This document shows positions 1 to 9,020 of a stretch of DNA of 64,000 bases, piece by piece. The notes under the pieces are model-generated. The model saw only the letters and a program-made list of their open reading frames with translations. It was not told the origin of the DNA and did not search any database. Position 1 is the first letter of the stretch; every line of letters begins with the position of its first letter. Origin of the DNA: Leishmania infantum JPCM5 (Eukaryota > Euglenozoa > Kinetoplastea > Trypanosomatida > Trypanosomatidae); the NCBI RefSeq assembly GCF_000002875.2, contig NC_009419.2, forward strand, positions 788,954-852,953, written 5' to 3'. The position numbers were made by a program, and so were the translations under genes.

Positions 1-418
1 CGCTGCGCGTTTATTTGTAGGCTCTTTTTCTCTCCCTTTGACATAGTTGTTTTGCGGCCCCCCCCCCCCGGGTGCGGAAAGCTGCTGCTGCTGCTAGCCT
101 TTTCCGTCGTTCGCCGCCCCCCTCCCACTCACAACAGTAGTTGCTGTGAACTCCCCAGTGTACACACACACACACACGGATACACATAGAAGTGTTCGCG
201 TTAGCCTAGCTGTTTTTTTCTTTCTTTGCCGTCTTCATCCGCGCTCCTATCAAGCTTCCTCGGCTACTGACCCGGCATCTCAGACACGAAGAAGATTGAA
301 GGCGCCACTAGCAACAGTGGTGACTGGGGCGTCATTAGGTGACCGCCGTCTTTGCGTTCTCGCGTATTAGTCTTCATACTTTCTCCTCTTCTCTTTCGGC
401 ATCACCTCGGTAGCGAAA
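1..418 (+). promoter_or_regulatory. Intergenic/5' leader of the NDUFA9-like gene
   Basis: No gene is visible. The stretch contains a C-homopolymer run near 60-70, a short (CA)n run near 161-176 and a pyrimidine tract at about 371-402. Two candidate trans-splice acceptor AGs are seen, at 369-370 and 412-413. The second would leave only about 5 nt before the ATG, so the upstream one is more plausible. Mapping of 5' ends would settle it. Confidence 0.45.
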
Positions 419-1540
419 ATGTCTCGGCGTATGTTTGTGCGTAACATGAACGGGGAGTTGTCCTCGACGTGGCGCCACGGCGGTGCGGAGGCGAACACAA
501 TGGGTGTCAACGTCGCCACCTTCGGTGCTACCGGCATCCTTGGTCACCACATCCACGCCGTGAACTGCTACCACGGCTACACCAGCATCCTCCCCTTTCG
601 CTTCCGCTCTGGCATGCCGAGTAGTGTGCGCCAGATGCGGTCGAGCGGTGACGGCACGGTCGGGCAGAACTTCGACACGGATTACGAAATCGACAAGGAG
701 TTTGTCGTCAAGGCAATTTTGGAAAAGGTGGACAACGTCGTTAACGTTGTCGGGGCGTGGCAGGAGCCAGCGTGCTACGAGAATAGTCAGTCGTGGTTTT
801 CGATGGAAGCGATCAACGTTGAGTGGCCGCGCATGCTAGCTAGGTGGTGCCGCGAAATGGGTATCCTTAAACTCACGCACATGTCCATGGTCGGCGCGGA
901 TTTGAACAGCCCATCAAAGCTGCTGCGGCAAAAGCGCGAGGCGGAGATCGCCGTGCTGGAGGAGTTCCCGACGGCCACGATCATTCGCGGCACGGACATC
1001 TTTGCCGAGAACGACTTCTCCTACTCCAAGTATCTGAAGGCGCAGCGGTACATGAAGATCGTGCCCGTTCCGAATCGTGGCCAGCGCATTCATCAGCCGG
1101 TGTTTGCCGGCGACCTTGCCGAGGCGGCCGCCCGCTCGCTGCTTCTCGATCACACGGAGGGCCGCATTGCCGAGCTCGGGGGTCCGGTGCGCTTCACCAC
1201 GAACGACCTGCTGCGTTGGTGCTCCGAGTGCAACAACCAGCGCCACCTGACGGTGCACCTGCCGAAGATTGTCTTCGACATTGCCTGCCACATCAACGAG
1301 CGCTACCCGATCCACCAAGGTGCCTTGCTAGGTACGAAGGCACCGGCGTGGAACAAGGACTGGGTGGACCGCCAGTTCATCGACAACTGCGCCATGCCGG
1401 AGCGCGACCCGGATTTGCTCGACTGGGAGGACTTTGGTATCCCACGAGAGGACCTGTATCGCATGGAGGAGAAGTACTTCATCACATCGGCGATGTGGTC
1501 TAAGTGTGCGCCGTACCTCGACTACGGCTACCGCATGTGA
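419..1540 (+). CDS. NDUFA9: NDUFA9-like (39 kDa) subunit of mitochondrial complex I
   Basis: The 373-aa protein belongs to the atypical short-chain dehydrogenase/NAD-epimerase superfamily. The Rossmann signature GATGILG lies at residues 36-42, next to the start, and is followed by a conserved block ending in the 'VVNVVG' strand. The arrangement and length match the NDUFA9/39-kDa accessory subunit of NADH:ubiquinone oxidoreductase, where the fold binds a nucleotide cofactor and stabilises the peripheral arm rather than catalysing a reaction. The N-terminus is Arg-rich and short (MSRRMFVRN), compatible with mitochondrial import. In-frame Met codons also occur at 5, 10 and 28. The first is chosen because the Rossmann motif starts soon after it and the leader just upstream has pyrimidine-AG signals. 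A different NAD-dependent epimerase-like protein is the main alternative; the NDUFA9 call rests on remembered family similarity. Confidence 0.8.
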   Translation: MSRRMFVRNMNGELSSTWRHGGAEANTMGVNVATFGATGILGHHIHAVNCYHGYTSILPFRFRSGMPSSVRQMRSSGDGTVGQNFDTDYEIDKEFVVKAILEKVDNVVNVVGAWQEPACYENSQSWFSMEAINVEWPRMLARWCREMGILKLTHMSMVGADLNSPSKLLRQKREAEIAVLEEFPTATIIRGTDIFAENDFSYSKYLKAQRYMKIVPVPNRGQRIHQPVFAGDLAEAAARSLLLDHTEGRIAELGGPVRFTTNDLLRWCSECNNQRHLTVHLPKIVFDIACHINERYPIHQGALLGTKAPAWNKDWVDRQFIDNCAMPERDPDLLDWEDFGIPREDLYRMEEKYFITSAMWSKCAPYLDYGYRM

Positions 1541-3170
1541 GGAGTGGCCCTTCCCTCCCCCTTCCCCTTTCTTTCTCCCACGCAGAAAAGGATAGAAGCC
1601 GAAAAGGGTAACAGCTGGGTGGCCCACCTATGGTCATCTGCGCCCGCCCATCGCGGGCTCTGCTTATGTGGGTGTGTGGCGAGTGAGAGCAGCCGCGTCG
1701 CACAAATGGACGTGTTCGTCGTCGTCTTCGCTTAGAGCTCTTTCGGAGCTCTGCCCATCGCCGGTTTTGGCCTTCATCGCTCATTCCCCTCCCTTTTCTT
1801 CCTCCGCTGGTCTCAAACCGCTTGTGATTGCTTTGTCTCGCTTGTTGTGTCCGCTCGTGCGGGCATGCGGATGAGCAGCAGACCAGCGCCGCTTCTCTTT
1901 TGGGCACGTGGGCGTGTGCGCCTGTGGAGTGGTGAAGGCGTGCTGACGTGGCGGCCGCGGCGGCCATCACAATGTTGGGGCATGGGCGCTTGTGTGCGTC
2001 TGCATGCAAGTGTATTCTAGCGTGCGCTCCTTTCTTTTTGTTCGCGTACGACGTGTAGCGTCCTTTTTTTTTGCCTTTCGACATTCGGTTGCCTTCAAAT
2101 ACACGAAAGAAAGAAAAAACAGCGCATGTAGCAATATCGGGCCCTTGCGTGTGTCCTTGCTTCTTCCCCACTTTTTTCCTCCTTGGTGGAGGCAGGACGA
2201 CGACTCCAGTCGACAGTGAGGAGCGGCGTTTGTGTGGGCTACCGAGGGAGCGAGGGCAGCGTGCAGGAGCAGAGGGAGGGGCAGGCATGATGGGAGGAGG
2301 AGAGGGGCATTTATAGAAGCTGTTTAGTGCAGACCGCAGCGCATGGTGCGTGTGTGTGTGTGTCTTTGTACGGCTCCTCTTGTGTGTTTCCGAATGTTTC
2401 TCTTTCTACTTTCCCTTTCCTCTGCTTCTCTCCGGGTGGCACACGGCGATGGGCCACATCTCTTTCCTATCGCGACCCTCGTTTGTCTGCTTGTAGGCAC
2501 AGCACAGGGCACATGGAACTTCACGTTTTGCGTACGCTGAGGGCTCAGCTGTCTTCCGTCTGTCCTGGCATCTCTGCCACCCCTTACTTCTATTGCTCAA
2601 TCCACCCCCTCCTCTCATCCTGCACCACTCTCATTGCTATGCTTGCGCATGGCAACGTCGAATCTCTCAGCAAACCTGCCCAAACGCACATCGGCACAAA
2701 CACACACACACGCACAGGGCGAAGCTGCTGCGCCCTCCCTTCCATGGGCAGAAAAGCCCGCGCACGCAAACAAAACGCAAGGGAAAGATTTCAGTCGTTC
2801 AACTACGTCTGCGGGCAGTCGCTAGTGCTCTCTCCTGGGGCATTTCTTTTTCTTAAACTTGGACCTGTGTCACAGGCGTCACCCTCCTACTAACGCTGCA
2901 CAGCTGGAATGCACTCTGGGCATGTGCATGTGGCGCCACCAATCCGTACCGGGCATCTACACTGAACCTGAGCCCTTGTTGACGTCTTATCTTACCCCTT
3001 CCCTTTCTTTCCTCGCAGAAAACAGCACATCTTTTTATACAGCTTAGATACTTGATGCACGCACACACATACACACACCATCTCTCGCTTCTTGTGTCTC
3101 GTTGATCTGGTACCTCCCTAGAATAGATTGGCCCGCGGTGCGGTGCGGCTGTGCATAATACATACATACA

Positions 3171-3190
3171 CGTATATATATATATATATA
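3171..3190. repeat. (TA)n microsatellite
   Basis: An uninterrupted alternating T/A tract of about 20 nt lies in the spacer upstream of the EF-hand gene. Similar (TA)n tracts occur near 28784-28797, 28976-28986, 33858-33871 and 53660-53673. Confidence 0.9.
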
Positions 3191-3360
3191 TTGTTTCTCC
3201 TCTGAAACGAGTTTCTGTTCTCGTTGACCGCCGCCGTTTTATGGCCGGCATGTGCGCACGCATTCGCACACTCCATCTTTCTTCTTCCTTGGTGCAACCC
3301 TTACGCACACCTTCGCTGCAGTGTGTGTAGAGGGTTTCCCCTCCCACACCCATACACGTA

Positions 3361-3383
3361 CGCATACACGCACACACACACAC

Positions 3384-3418
<35 letters not shown>
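3361..3418. repeat. (CA)n microsatellite in the 5' UTR
   Basis: A near-perfect CA-dinucleotide tract of about 55 nt ends about 17 nt before the ATG at 3436. It lies downstream of the candidate splice acceptor at 3321, so it is probably part of the mature 5' UTR of the EF-hand mRNA. No ATG occurs between that acceptor and 3436. Confidence 0.9.
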
Positions 3419-3419
<1 letters not shown>

Positions 3420-3435
3420 CAACGGAAGCGCAAGC

Positions 3436-6400
3436 ATGCCATCGTGCGTCTTTACCCGCACCCAGGTGCTGGAAAGCCTCTCCGACGAAGTTGCTCGTCA
3501 GGAGGCGGAGTCGATTCCAGAGTTCATCTACTTTTTTCTGCGGGATGTCTTCCTCGCCGTTGACGAGGACGGCGACGGCTACGTGACGGGCGATGCTGTA
3601 TCACGCCTGTTCCCGGCCCTTGCGCCTGTGAGGGCAACAAAGGATGCTGCCTCGTGCTCTGCAGCCTCCAGCCTCATGACGCCGACGGTGCATCCGACGT
3701 GGTGGAGTCCGACGTCGTATGTCGCCCCCACGCGGTGCGCCGCCGCTGCCCAGCAGCGCCCTTTGGACTTGTGCGGTTTCATGCAGACGTACTGGCCGAT
3801 GGTGAGCGATAAGATGGCACACTTCGTGGGTGACACATGGAGTCAGCATAGCAGCGACAACCTCAGTGGCTCTCGAAGACAATGCGCATCGGTGGTTCAC
3901 CAGCCCATCCTCACTCCCTCTCCGTCTCGCGACGTCTCGGCGTCGCCGCTGCGGGCACAACCGACCAGCCCTCCCGCTTCTTTCGTTACTGGCGGCCGCT
4001 TAGCCCCGTCGCCTGTTTGTGGGTCGGGCCCACTGACGGAGAGAGAGACGGTTTCCCCGGAGCAGCACCGCCTCTACCGTGAGGCTGTTCGGTGTCTGTG
4101 GACGAGCGGCTGCCCGCTGTTACCACATGCCTTCACTCCCCCTGCGCCGTCTGTACCATGTCCAATGCTGCTGCCTTGTCCGCAGCGCCTTCTGACGGAG
4201 AGCGACATGGAGGAGCTGCTGGTGGCCTTTTCCTACCTGGACAGAAACCAGAGCGGGTACGTGGGCGTGGCGGACGTGGCCGCTGCACTGCAGTCGCTCC
4301 TTTGCAGAGCCGCGCGCGCTGGCCAGGGCATTGTCTCTATTGACACACCAGCAGAGGTGAGTGACGAGGTTCTGCAGCTTGCAAATGCGATGCTGCGCGT
4401 GGCCTTGTCCTCGACCACCACAACAGGCGAAGCTGCTGCCACACAGGGTGTGCCTGCCTCTTCAGCACCTTCTTCTTCTAGCGGCCCTCCGGCTGTGCCC
4501 TCGTCGTCCCGAAGCGGTCCCTGCGTGAGCTGGACGGCGTTCGCGCGTTCGTTCCAGTGCGACACGGGCGCCTTTCCAGCAGAACTCATCGCGTGGTGCG
4601 CAACGTGCGCTCGCGCAAGCCGCGAGCTGCCCGCACGCGCGCTGGCCACTGCGCCGCAGTGGATGTCTCCGGTGGAGTGCGCCTACGTTCAGCAGCTGCT
4701 CGCCTCGTACGCCGACCTCCTGTGCGCTGAGAAGGGCAGTGCCTCTCCTCGCCCGTCGTCCACTGCGACAGAGAAGACAGAACCGGCCCCAGCGGCTGCG
4801 CTCTGCCCGCGCCTCTCTGTGAACACCCACTTCGCAAGGAAGCCGCCGCAAAGCTGCGGGTCGGCGGGCGCCTGCGGCGATCGTCGGTACGGCCGATATT
4901 TGTGCCAGACGCATGCGACTGCGGTCGCATTGCAGCAGTGGTGCCAACGCGCGAACGCACAAGCGAAGCATTTGGCAGAGAGCGACATGAACACTCTACC
5001 GCTGGCTCTGCTGGAGGCGAGCCTTCGACGAGATCTACAGGCATTCCTGTTTCCTAAGGCATTCGAGTTCTCTGCCGCGGCAGGGGCGGCACTGGCGGAG
5101 GTGTTGGAACACCATGTGCAGGCCGTGTGCGCGCTCGCACAAGGTGCAGCCCTTCTCCCTGCTCTCTGTCATTCCCCGAACGCGAGGATGGAAGGCGAAG
5201 CGTCGCCACTTCGGGGTCTCGCCGGGCATTATGGGGAGTCGGTGCACGTGGACCTGGACAAGTTAGTCGACGTCATCACCGCGGATCCGCGGTACTTACA
5301 GCTGGAGGTACTGGTGCCTTTGGAGTCACGGCTGGCCGCCGTCGTGGACGCTGCTCGGCACCATCCGCGGCGCCTCGTTGAGAAGGCCGTAGGGCTTATT
5401 TCTGTGTTTGTGCATGGCGCACGACTGAACGGCGGCTCAGAGCTGGCGGACGTGCTGGAGCTGCGGCGTGCGCTGTCCACGGTTTCCCCTTCGCTGGCGC
5501 GGCTCATCACCGGGGCCACCAGCTTCTGCGAGGGCCGACTGCGCTTGGAGGAGTGCATGGTCAAGATCTCTACCCACGTCCTATCGGTGCCGCCGCCTTT
5601 GCCCGTGCCCGTTTTCCCAGCCTTTGCAGGCGGTGTTCTTCCAAGCGCGCCAGTGACCACGCACGACGACGCGGCGATTGCTTTGCGCGATCATCCTTGC
5701 TACGCAATGCTGCAGGACACGCGCTTGCTGAAGGCATCGCATGGCTGGCTGCGCTACGCGTGCCGACGGATGCCACCCCGCGAGCAGCGCACTGTCATTG
5801 ATGCGCTAAGGCTCAGTTGCGGTAGCAGCAGCCGAGGAGGGAGCTTATTCGAAGCCGCCAGCGGCGGCTTCGGTGCAATCCTCGATACGAGGCTCGACAA
5901 CAGGAAGCAGCAACGCTCTCTTTCCGCGTGCGACGTGTACAGCGCGATGCTGCCACGGGTCAGGGCAAGCTGCTGGGTATGCAGAATGGACCCTGTCGTG
6001 GCGGCGCACGCCACCCTGGTCCTGATCGCTGCCAGCGGCAGCGCCGACACCGCCGCTCTGACGGAGGAGTCTGTGTGGTGGGCGGGTGTTTACACTTTGC
6101 TGGGGCAGTGGGTCCACGCCCAGCATATCGGTCGCTGTCTTTTAGAGAGCACTGATGCATGGGCTATGAATGCCATCACATGTACTGCTGCGGAGCTGGG
6201 ACTCTCGTGCTGCCGAGCTGTGAGTCAGGTACTTAGTCACCTACCCGTCGCATCATCAACCGCATCGCGCGTGGTGGTGGTTGAGGAGGAGCTGACGCAG
6301 TCTCTGACTCGTGTCGTCGAGTCCCTCTCTCTGTGGGCGACTCCGCCGTCGGCGAATCCAGAATGGCAGTCGTCTTCCGCCGCGGCGTGTGCGCGGCTTG

Positions 6401-7695
6401 TCGACACGCTCGTTGGATCGTGTCCTCGCCGCGAGTCAACGCTAGTGGATGTCTCCGCGCTGCTTCGGCGGTGGCTGGAGGCGTACCCTTTGCCACTTCC
6501 AGTCACGCATCTGTCGCTGTGCTGCGCGGTCGAGGAGGTCGGGTCTGTGTACTACACGCTAAAGCGGCTCGCCGCCTCAGAGGAGACTCAGCGTCGACGA
6601 AGCGAGACGCCGACAGGCGGGGCTGCGGCGCCGACCCGCGCCGTCAGCGAGGGACGCGCAACCGCAACTGCAGCGAGCAGACAAGCCTCATCTGCACCCG
6701 TCGTGACCGGCATCAGCCCGGTGTGCTTGTCGGAGCTTCTGGAGAACGAGGACCTTCTCCTCGCTCTGTATGCCGTCAGCCCGCCAGAGGCAGTCGGTGT
6801 ATGGGGCGGTGCACTGCGCCGTCTCGGCGCCCTGCTTCGCCCGGTGTTGCTAAGCTCAACGGGCGTACGAGTGTCGCTGGACAAGCTCAGTGCGCGGTCG
6901 TCGGAGAGTGGAGGCGCTGTGGCGACGGCGGTGCCCAGCTCGACATATTTTCCACGACCTTCGATGGCCACTTTGCACCGAAACGGCGGCCAAAGTTCCT
7001 TGGCAGACACGCTTCTGTCCATGGCTGTGCCTGCGTCTCTGCAGCACGCCATGGCTCAGCTCTTCGCCCGCGTCGACGTCGAGGGCACAGGCGCGGTGAC
7101 CGAGGATCAGCTGCGCAGTCACCGATCGCGGGTGCCGGCCTCTGCCCGATACGGATGGCACCGCTTTGTGACCGCTTTGTGCAGCAGCACTGCCATGACC
7201 TCATCGCCATCGTCGTCTTCTGGAACGGCGCCGTGCTCCTTGATCTCTGGCGGTCTGTCAGCCGGAGTGCTTCGGTCGCATCGGTGGAGCCGTCGACGCC
7301 GTGCCGCTGTAGCGACTCTGAGCTGCGCTGGCGAGGCTCAGCCGCAGGCAGAGCAGATCTCATGCTCGTCTGTCGCCACGCAGCACACGGATGACGACGT
7401 GGCCACCACCTATAGCCTCGGAGATATGCTGATGCGCATGGCGGAGCTGCGTGTCTGCGTTCAAGCGCAGCTCTTGGAAGAGAGCAGCACGCGGGCAAAG
7501 GCAGAGGCTAGCGTTTTTGTGGCCAGAAAAACGGGCCTTGCACTGACCAGGGCTATCACGGATGCTGACTCGCCCTTGTCGACGGCCGCTGGTCAGAAAG
7601 CGGCGGTCTCTTCGCCACCGACGGCGGGGACGGCGCAATGGTGGGCAACGTACCTGGAGGAGCTCTGCCGAAGCTACTCTCCTCTGGCTCTGTAA
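3436..7695 (+). CDS. Large EF-hand-containing protein, function unknown
   Basis: The 1419-aa protein is not recognised as a named family. Three EF-hand-like loops are visible. Loop 1 is residues 43-54 (D43-x-D45-x-D47-G-Y, with Ala instead of Glu at position 12). Loop 2 is 269-280 (D269-x-N-x-S-G-Y, Asp at position 12). Loop 3 is 1214-1225 (D-V-E-G-T-G-A, Gln at position 12). Only loop 2 has an acidic position 12, so calcium binding by loops 1 and 3 may be weak or lost. The long middle is Ala/Leu/Ser-rich and probably helical, with low-complexity Ser/Thr linkers and no transmembrane segment. The start is the first ATG after the likely splice acceptor, and the first EF-hand begins shortly after it. 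A role as a calcium-responsive scaffold is possible but not shown by the sequence. Confidence 0.85.
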   Translation: MPSCVFTRTQVLESLSDEVARQEAESIPEFIYFFLRDVFLAVDEDGDGYVTGDAVSRLFPALAPVRATKDAASCSAASSLMTPTVHPTWWSPTSYVAPTRCAAAAQQRPLDLCGFMQTYWPMVSDKMAHFVGDTWSQHSSDNLSGSRRQCASVVHQPILTPSPSRDVSASPLRAQPTSPPASFVTGGRLAPSPVCGSGPLTERETVSPEQHRLYREAVRCLWTSGCPLLPHAFTPPAPSVPCPMLLPCPQRLLTESDMEELLVAFSYLDRNQSGYVGVADVAAALQSLLCRAARAGQGIVSIDTPAEVSDEVLQLANAMLRVALSSTTTTGEAAATQGVPASSAPSSSSGPPAVPSSSRSGPCVSWTAFARSFQCDTGAFPAELIAWCATCARASRELPARALATAPQWMSPVECAYVQQLLASYADLLCAEKGSASPRPSSTATEKTEPAPAAALCPRLSVNTHFARKPPQSCGSAGACGDRRYGRYLCQTHATAVALQQWCQRANAQAKHLAESDMNTLPLALLEASLRRDLQAFLFPKAFEFSAAAGAALAEVLEHHVQAVCALAQGAALLPALCHSPNARMEGEASPLRGLAGHYGESVHVDLDKLVDVITADPRYLQLEVLVPLESRLAAVVDAARHHPRRLVEKAVGLISVFVHGARLNGGSELADVLELRRALSTVSPSLARLITGATSFCEGRLRLEECMVKISTHVLSVPPPLPVPVFPAFAGGVLPSAPVTTHDDAAIALRDHPCYAMLQDTRLLKASHGWLRYACRRMPPREQRTVIDALRLSCGSSSRGGSLFEAASGGFGAILDTRLDNRKQQRSLSACDVYSAMLPRVRASCWVCRMDPVVAAHATLVLIAASGSADTAALTEESVWWAGVYTLLGQWVHAQHIGRCLLESTDAWAMNAITCTAAELGLSCCRAVSQVLSHLPVASSTASRVVVVEEELTQSLTRVVESLSLWATPPSANPEWQSSSAAACARLVDTLVGSCPRRESTLVDVSALLRRWLEAYPLPLPVTHLSLCCAVEEVGSVYYTLKRLAASEETQRRRSETPTGGAAAPTRAVSEGRATATAASRQASSAPVVTGISPVCLSELLENEDLLLALYAVSPPEAVGVWGGALRRLGALLRPVLLSSTGVRVSLDKLSARSSESGGAVATAVPSSTYFPRPSMATLHRNGGQSSLADTLLSMAVPASLQHAMAQLFARVDVEGTGAVTEDQLRSHRSRVPASARYGWHRFVTALCSSTAMTSSPSSSSGTAPCSLISGGLSAGVLRSHRWSRRRRAAVATLSCAGEAQPQAEQISCSSVATQHTDDDVATTYSLGDMLMRMAELRVCVQAQLLEESSTRAKAEASVFVARKTGLALTRAITDADSPLSTAAGQKAAVSSPPTAGTAQWWATYLEELCRSYSPLAL

Positions 7696-9020
7696 TGCTG
7701 CGTCGTGCGTAGGTCAACGGAGTCGCTTTAGTCAGCGGCAAGCAGCAGCTATCCACCCCCTTTCTATTTTCATTTCAAGCGTACCCTTGTCGTTTCTGCA
7801 CCCTCCGTGCCTGTGCACACGCTGGTCAGCTGCCTCGCGCGCCGGAAGGGGGTCAAGGGTGAAGCTCAATCAGCAGGCAAGCGAGTGGCGGCTGCCGCTG
7901 ATATAGGGTAGAAGCGGCTGAAGCTGTCGAGCGTCTCACCGCAAAGGCGCTCGCGATCGAAGTCTGCTTCTCTTTTTTGAAGGCTTGTCTCTCAATGGGG
8001 GCAGCTCTGTCCTGGTTGCTGTGGTGAGTTATATGCTGCGAGTCATCTTTGTCGCTGCCGAACTTCCCCCCCCTCACGCAGACACACATGCACACACACA
8101 CAGTCGTCGTGCGGCAGCACCTGTGCCCTTGCACTTGCCGTGTAGCGTGCGCAGACTTGCGTGCTCTTTACAGGGAAGAGGTTGTGGGTTGGGGGGCGAC
8201 TCGTTCTCCTCGTATGCAGCCCCTTCTTCAATCATGCTGTCTCGGGATTCTAGGGGCATGTGCACACGCGCGCGCTTATCTCTTGCCTTTCCCCCTTCCT
8301 TCCCTTTTTGTATGCTGATCTTTTTTTCCCTTTGTTGTTTCCGCGCCAGCGCACACTTGCACACTCATTACCGTCACTCCGCAGGCACCGTCGCTGAACT
8401 CCAGCACACACGAGATCACTGGAGCGCTGACGAAAAGCAACTCTGCCGCTCTTTCTTTTTCTGTCGTTTTTGGGAGAGGGAGGACACCGTGTATCGTATC
8501 AGGCGCTCTCTTCCCCCGCTCCACGTAGGCCCCTTCCCCTCCTTCGCCTTGCGAAGCTCTCCCTCTCTGGGAATTTTGCTTTGTGTAGACCAGAGCGCAA
8601 GTGCCTCTTTCGATTCTTTTTGACGCGGGTTGCCGCCGCGACCGGCCATCTCCCCTGGTGCCGCCACACTTCCACTCCACTTGCTGTCCCTGCTCGTGTT
8701 CTCTTTCCCATCTTCATATTCTGTGGTCGTTGTCCCCGATCCCCCTCCCTACCTCCCTCCCTCCCTCCCCCCTCAATCGACGGGCCGGCAGAGCGGCGAA
8801 CACACGTACACCTTCTTGCGTGTCTTTTGCATCTGCTCTAGATTGCGGTCAATCGTACCGCCGTTGCGGCGCCGCGCTTGTCCAAGCGGTGGCGCATGTC
8901 GGCTACCCCTCATGCTGTCTTGGTCCGCTCACAGCCTGCGCATACTGTCCACCACCACCGCCGCCGCGTGCTCAAAGCGTCGTGGTGGTGTGAGGAAGCA
9001 CAAGGTGCGTTGCGAAACGC
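7696..9020 (+). other. Intergenic region, no gene seen
   Basis: About 1.3 kb of pyrimidine-rich spacer. It includes a (CCCT)n-like run at about 8735-8770. An acceptor-like AG at 8933-8934 follows a short pyrimidine-rich stretch, and no ATG occurs between it and 9021, which supports 9021 as the start of the next gene. An earlier acceptor would bring in upstream ATGs near 8895 and 8911. Confidence 0.5.

Larger units (their letters stand above)
1541..3435 (+). other. Intergenic region (3' UTR / 5' UTR) with microsatellites
   Basis: About 1.9 kb with no supportable gene. ORFs on both strands are low-complexity or interrupted. The spacer is rich in T/C tracts. It holds a (TA)n run at about 3172-3190 and a long (CA)n run at about 3361-3418, just before the next start codon. 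A pyrimidine-rich stretch at about 3278-3318 followed by AG at 3320-3321 is a plausible splice acceptor for the EF-hand gene. Confidence 0.6.

Noticed and set aside
1500..2288. 262-aa minus-strand ORF after the complex I subunit
   Set aside because: Low-complexity, Lys/Arg/His-rich, against the direction of all other genes and overlapping an end of the upstream gene.
3361..3418. Possible CRISPR-like or satellite array
   Set aside because: It is a simple dinucleotide repeat without spacers; CRISPR is not expected in a eukaryotic nucleus.
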